A stretch of DNA of 64,000 nt, from the NCBI RefSeq assembly GCF_033880585.1, contig NZ_CP137624.1, positions 3,135,501-3,199,500 of the forward strand. The letters are read 5' to 3'. The position numbers and the translations under genes are program-made. The DNA is from Lysinibacillus louembei. GTDB lineage: Bacteria > Bacillota > Bacilli > Bacillales_A > Planococcaceae. Below the pieces are notes generated by a model. That model saw only the letters and a list, made by a program, of their open reading frames with translations, was not told where the DNA came from and did not search any database. Shown one piece after another: positions 60,608 to 64,000 of this stretch. Each line of letters opens with the position of its first letter. Positions within the stretch are counted from its first letter, which is position 1.

Positions 60608-61576
60608 ATGATCGGACGTAATGATCCATGCCTTTGTGGTAGCGGCAAAAAATATAAAAAATGCTGTGAGGGAAAAGCACAAATCACTTCAGCTTCACTA
60701 TTTAATGAAGAAATTGAAACGATTTTACAGAGCTTTTATGAAGCCTATCCTCAACGTAAAGATATTGGACAATATATCGAGCTTGTACAAGCGTGGAGCC
60801 CTAAGCTACAAGCACATTTACAAAAAGAGCTAATTGAAGCGGTTGCTTTAGACGAATTTTTCTTCCATGTAAGACCTGATATTTGGACAGGCTATTTGAA
60901 GAAAGTAAGCAAAAAAACGGTCCGTCCTGCAACGGCGCGCTTATTAGAAAAATGGACATCGCCTGCCATGTTTATCGGTGCGATTTCTCATATAGATGAA
61001 CAGTATATCCATGCGACACACGCAATTACAAAGGAAAACGTAAAAATTCGTCGCGAAAATAATAAGCCAATTCCTGAAGAGATGCAAATCTTTACATTTT
61101 TATTACCAGATGGCTCAGAGCAGGAAGACCATTTCCTAGCTGTTTCAACATTGATTTTCTTCTCTAGTGAATACGCTAAAGTTTTCCAAAAATTCGCAGT
61201 AGATTACCCATCTGTTGAAAAAGCGACAGAAAATCATTTGGCCTTTTGGCAACTGCTTGTAGAGAATGGTTATGCAGGAGAGGAATTTACATCATTTGAA
61301 GCAGATGTGCTGACACAAGTAAAGCAGTTTTTACAGCAGCATGCACTGAATGAGGAGCAATTAATTCCTATTGTAGAGGATTATTTAATTGAGCAGCAAC
61401 CAGCAGCGCGTAAAGCTGCTGCAATTGCCGCAGGTGCTATCCGTTTCGGTCAGGAGCGCTCGTTATTTGAAGCCTCCTTTACGGTAAAGGAAATTGCGGA
61501 GCATTTTGGCATTTCCGCAGCATCGCTGAACAAATATTATCAAGATATGCTTGCTTACCAGCTAGCGACTGCATAA
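60608..61576 (+). CDS. SEC-C metal-binding motif protein
   Basis: 322 aa. The N-terminus IGRNDPCLCGSGKKYKKCC is a full SEC-C zinc-binding motif (CxCxSGxxxxxCC), as in SecA and related proteins. The rest is mostly helical (YIELVQAWSPKLQAHLQKEL, then DEFFFHVRPDIWTGYLK) and ends with a helix-turn-helix-like stretch (TVKEIAEHFGISAASLNKYY). Function is unknown; the HTH-like end suggests nucleic acid binding, an inference. AAAGGACGTG precedes the ATG. A terminator follows. Confidence 0.8.
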   Translation: MIGRNDPCLCGSGKKYKKCCEGKAQITSASLFNEEIETILQSFYEAYPQRKDIGQYIELVQAWSPKLQAHLQKELIEAVALDEFFFHVRPDIWTGYLKKVSKKTVRPATARLLEKWTSPAMFIGAISHIDEQYIHATHAITKENVKIRRENNKPIPEEMQIFTFLLPDGSEQEDHFLAVSTLIFFSSEYAKVFQKFAVDYPSVEKATENHLAFWQLLVENGYAGEEFTSFEADVLTQVKQFLQQHALNEEQLIPIVEDYLIEQQPAARKAAAIAAGAIRFGQERSLFEASFTVKEIAEHFGISAASLNKYYQDMLAYQLATA

Positions 61577-61581
61577 AAAAT

Positions 61582-61608
61582 AAGGAGATAGCCTCGGCTG
61601 TCTCCTTT
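61582..61608. terminator. bidirectional terminator
   Basis: AAGGAGATAGCC pairs with GGCTGTCTCCTT (one T-G pair) around a 2-base loop, between the convergent SEC-C gene and zinc-finger gene. Confidence 0.85.
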
Positions 61609-61799
61609 TATTTATCGCTGACCTTCATTAATTCTCGCCCTAAAAATTGTAGCTGCTCTCCAACCGTACAGGATTGGATGCAAAATTTATGTGCACCTGG
61701 CTTGCCACGCTTTTGTCGCAAATCTCGTATCACAGGGCAGTCGACACAGTACGTATCCGTAATAAAGTCAATTTCCTGCATAACAGACACTTTATTCAA
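61608..61799 (-). CDS. small zinc-finger domain protein
   Basis: 63 aa from a TTG at 61799, after GGGGGAGCAGAT. The motif is TYCVDCPVIRDLRQKRGKPG then AHKFCIQSCTVGEQL, a CxxC...HxxCxxxC pattern of the zf-C2HCIx2C family (DUF2602). Its role is unknown in general; small zinc proteins of this sort occur in most Bacilli. It diverges from the RNase HI-like gene at 61910. Confidence 0.78.
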   Translation of the reverse strand: MNKVSVMQEIDFITDTYCVDCPVIRDLRQKRGKPGAHKFCIQSCTVGEQLQFLGRELMKVSDK

Positions 61800-61909
61800 A
61801 TCTGCTCCCCCTTTGATTTTCACATTTCTTTATTATACTGTGCTACAAATTATTTTGTCCATTGCAAGCTGTTTTACGCTTATAATAGAGAAAGAAAAGG
61901 AGGGTTTCG

Positions 61910-62305
61910 ATGTTAGAAATTTATATTGATGGCGCAAGTGCTGGCAATCCAGGACCTAGCGGGATTGGTCTATTTATTAAAGGCGAAGGTCATCACCTTC
62001 AAATAAGTGAGTATATCGGCGAGACGAATAATCATATTGCGGAATTTACCGCACTTGTGCGCGGCCTAGAGGAAGCCAAAAAGCTTGGCGCTACATTGAT
62101 ATCCTTGCGCTCTGACTCTAAAATCGTCGTTGCCTCAATTGAAAAAGCATACGTTAAAAATGAAGAATTCAAGCCTTTTTTAGCACAGGCTTTAACCTTA
62201 ATCGAGCAATTTGAGCTGTTTTTCATTAAATGGATTCCAGAAAAAGAAAATCGCGCAGCAGACGCTCTTGCACGTGAGGCGATTCAAAAAAAGGAAAAAC
62301 GCTAA
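61910..62305 (+). CDS. RNase HI-like protein
   Basis: 131 aa. The catalytic acids of RNase HI are present: Asp in IYIDGASAGNPGPSG (residue 7), Glu in NNHIAEFTAL near 45, Asp in LRSDSKIVV near 69 and Asp in RAADALAREA near 119. It should cleave RNA in RNA-DNA hybrids. It lacks the N-terminal extension of the other RNase H-like protein (14106), and resembles the short Bacillus RNase H-like proteins (YpdQ-type). AAAAGGAGGG precedes the ATG. Confidence 0.83.
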   Translation: MLEIYIDGASAGNPGPSGIGLFIKGEGHHLQISEYIGETNNHIAEFTALVRGLEEAKKLGATLISLRSDSKIVVASIEKAYVKNEEFKPFLAQALTLIEQFELFFIKWIPEKENRAADALAREAIQKKEKR

Positions 62306-62405
62306 CAATCAAATGTAAAGGTTTTGTAAAAAATATTGAATTCGCTAGAACCTCGCTATTGCATTGTGCTAACTTTATAAGTAACTACGCTTTAGGAGAT
62401 ACAAC

Positions 62406-63587
62406 ATGGCAAATCAAACAAACAAGCAGTCATTATTTGAAATTTTTATTGTTTCCACCAAATTAGGCTTTACTTCCTTTGGCGGCCCTACAGCACATTT
62501 AGGCTATTTTCATGAGGAATATATTCGCAGAAGAAAATGGATGGATGAAAAAGGCTATGCGGATTTAGTAGCATTAGCGCAATTTCTTCCAGGCCCTGCC
62601 AGCAGTCAAGTTGGCATAGGCATTGGTGTTGCACGAGGCGGTGTTTTAGGTGGCATCGTTTCATTTCTAGGCTTCACATTTCCGTCTGTTCTAGCACTCA
62701 TACTTTTTGCGCTTGTTTTACAAGGACTGCCTATTGCTGAGGCTGGCTGGCTACAAGGTTTGAAGCTAGTAGCTGTCGCCATCGTAGCACATGCGATTTT
62801 AGGCATGGCACAAAATTTAACGCCTGATATCAAACGCAAAGCAATCGCCTTATTGGCACTGATCATCACTTTATTATGGCAGACAGCATACACACAAATT
62901 ACTGTCATTGCATTAGCTGGTGTAATTGGTTACTTTATTTATCGCAAACAGGCGATGCAGACGCATCCTGTACATACACCCTTTGTCATTTCAAAAAAGC
63001 TTGGTATTTTTTGCTTAACGTTATTTTTTAGCTTATTTGCACTGCTGCCGTTTCTAAGGGAGGTCACTTCCTTGCAGTGGATTGCACTATTTGACCGTTT
63101 TTATCGTGCGGGCTCGCTCGTTTTTGGTGGTGGACATGTCGTCCTGCCATTGCTTGAGAAGGAGTTTGTTGCAACACATTTGCTTAGTAGTGAAGCCTTT
63201 CTTGCAGGATACGGCGCAGCACAGGCCGTTCCCGGTCCATTATTTACGTTTGCGGCATATTTAGGCGCAGTAATGGATGGCTGGCAAGGCGGTCTCCTCG
63301 CAACAGTGGCGATTTTTTTGCCTGCGTTTCTATTAATTTTAGGGGCACTGCCTTTTTGGGCATCTCTCCGTCAGTATGCTTCTATTCAAGGTGCATTGAT
63401 GGGTGTCAATGCAGCGGTAGTTGGTATTTTGATTGCTGCCTTTTATCAGCCGATTTGGACGAGCACCGTTACGCAAGCGATTGATTTTGCCTTTGCAGCG
63501 CTGCTATTTAGCATGCTAGCTTATTTTAAGCTACCGCCTTGGAGCATCGTCATAGCTGGTATGCTTGGTGGCATGCTATTGTTGTGA
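62406..63587 (+). CDS. chrA: chromate transporter (two-domain CHR family)
   Basis: 393 aa membrane protein with two homologous halves. The first contains TKLGFTSFGGPTAHLGYFHE and LAQFLPGPASSQVGIGIG; the second has AGSLVFGGGHVVLPLLEKEF and AAQAVPGPLFTFAAYLGA, which are the CHR domain signatures. About ten to twelve membrane segments. Family members export chromate, often by proton exchange. AGGAGATACAAC precedes the ATG. It is monocistronic, with a terminator after it. Confidence 0.9.
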   Translation: MANQTNKQSLFEIFIVSTKLGFTSFGGPTAHLGYFHEEYIRRRKWMDEKGYADLVALAQFLPGPASSQVGIGIGVARGGVLGGIVSFLGFTFPSVLALILFALVLQGLPIAEAGWLQGLKLVAVAIVAHAILGMAQNLTPDIKRKAIALLALIITLLWQTAYTQITVIALAGVIGYFIYRKQAMQTHPVHTPFVISKKLGIFCLTLFFSLFALLPFLREVTSLQWIALFDRFYRAGSLVFGGGHVVLPLLEKEFVATHLLSSEAFLAGYGAAQAVPGPLFTFAAYLGAVMDGWQGGLLATVAIFLPAFLLILGALPFWASLRQYASIQGALMGVNAAVVGILIAAFYQPIWTSTVTQAIDFAFAALLFSMLAYFKLPPWSIVIAGMLGGMLLL

Positions 63588-63594
63588 ACAAATC

Positions 63595-63628
63595 AAAAAA
63601 GATGTTTGGCGCACCAAACATCTTTTTT
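63595..63628. terminator. bidirectional terminator
   Basis: AAAAAAGATGTTTGG pairs with CCAAACATCTTTTTT around CGCA. It lies between the convergent chromate transporter and pantothenate kinase genes. Confidence 0.9.
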
Positions 63629-64000
63629 ATTTTCGACCTACATTTAACAACGCTCCAACTGCCCCCGCAAAGCCACGATCTTGTAAAAAAATCGGCTTAT
63701 GCTTTTTCAAAATCGTATAGTTGGCAATGACCTTTTGCAAATCGGCATTATCTGCGAGTGTTGAACCAATATAAACGATATGTGACGTTTCTTTTTGCTC
63801 TGCAAATTGAATGCTAAGCGTTGTGATAACTTCACCAACAAGCCCTTGCACCGTTGCTAGCACATCCTCCTGTGGATGCTCTGTATGCGCCGTAATCCCA
63901 ACCTTACCAAAATTGCTCGCTGTCAAGTCTCCTGCAATTGGTGTATCCATGCCTTGATAAATATCGCGCACAAGCAAATCGATATTTTCACGTACACCCT
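63627..64000 (-). CDS. coaW: type II pantothenate kinase, C-terminal part (gene runs off the window)
   Basis: About 124 C-terminal codons are visible. The sequence ENIDLLVRDIYQG, then IAGDLTASNFGK, IVYIGSTLADN and FLQDRGFAGAVGALL match the end of the type II (staphylococcal CoaW) pantothenate kinase, an ASKHA fold ATP enzyme that starts coenzyme A synthesis. The nucleotide-binding N-terminus lies beyond the window. Together with the stand-alone CoaB it gives a second coenzyme A gene within 6 kb. Confidence 0.85.
   Translation of the reverse strand, partial: GVRENIDLLVRDIYQGMDTPIAGDLTASNFGKVGITAHTEHPQEDVLATVQGLVGEVITTLSIQFAEQKETSHIVYIGSTLADNADLQKVIANYTILKKHKPIFLQDRGFAGAVGALLNVGRK

Overview
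The window looks like chromosome from a spore-forming, low-GC Bacillota of the Lysinibacillus/Solibacillus group (Planococcaceae). The basis is Bacillus-type ribosome binding sites, T-box leaders before tyrS and proBA, frequent TTG/GTG starts, an excalibur/SH3 protein, a CvfC/YpgR homologue and spore-coat-like proteins. The genus is an inference; no rRNA or tRNA gene lies in the window. Most of it is ordinary chromosome, with one insertion sequence, several decayed gene remnants and some striking intergenic repeats.

Layout. 1-8.9 kb: a divergent peptide uptake and processing locus. DppBCDF and the start of a DUF1177 gene run leftward; a substrate-binding lipoprotein, two tandem amidohydrolases (the first without the metal-binding HxH) and an AroM-like protein run rightward. 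9-17.8 kb: housekeeping and hypothetical genes, including an EndoQ-like nuclease, a peptidase E-like protein, a metallo-beta-lactamase-fold protein, a soluble chemoreceptor, an RNase H-like protein, a Na/Pi cotransporter and an NlpC/P60 hydrolase behind a probable WalR box. 17.8-25 kb: the most unusual region. It holds two MurF-like ligases, a free ATP-grasp ligase, and a YheC/D-type ATP-grasp domain fused to a third Mur ligase, with a tandem repeat array of about 730 bp between the last two. Together they look like an uncharacterised ribosome-independent peptide or polyamide pathway.

25-38 kb: an operon of ECF sigma factor, winged-helix protein and FtsW/RodA-like protein; tyrS with its T-box; an operon with a CotY/CotZ-like protein, a tubby-like protein and a membrane glycerophosphodiesterase; a DHFR-like protein; aspartokinase; and topoisomerase III. 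38-52 kb: small membrane proteins, a sigma-70-like factor, T-box-controlled proBA, a tandem pair of PH-like membrane proteins, an EamA transporter, a chemoreceptor, CvfC, an ABC-F ATPase, an LD-carboxypeptidase and fragments. 52-64 kb: an HD hydrolase with fhs, a cold-shock gene whose terminator is split by an IS3-family element, an operon of LysR, CoaB, YbaK and glyoxalase-like genes facing a drug/metabolite transporter, an SEC-C protein, a second RNase H-like gene, a chromate transporter and the end of a type II pantothenate kinase.

Two short intergenic repeat families, both with a period near 21 bp, recur in the window, mostly between convergent genes. Two strongly folded intergenic elements (34.75-34.89 kb and 39.21-39.34 kb) are not explained by neighbouring genes. 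Start codons were often moved inward from the longest open frame to fit a visible Shine-Dalgarno sequence; the reason is given in each entry.
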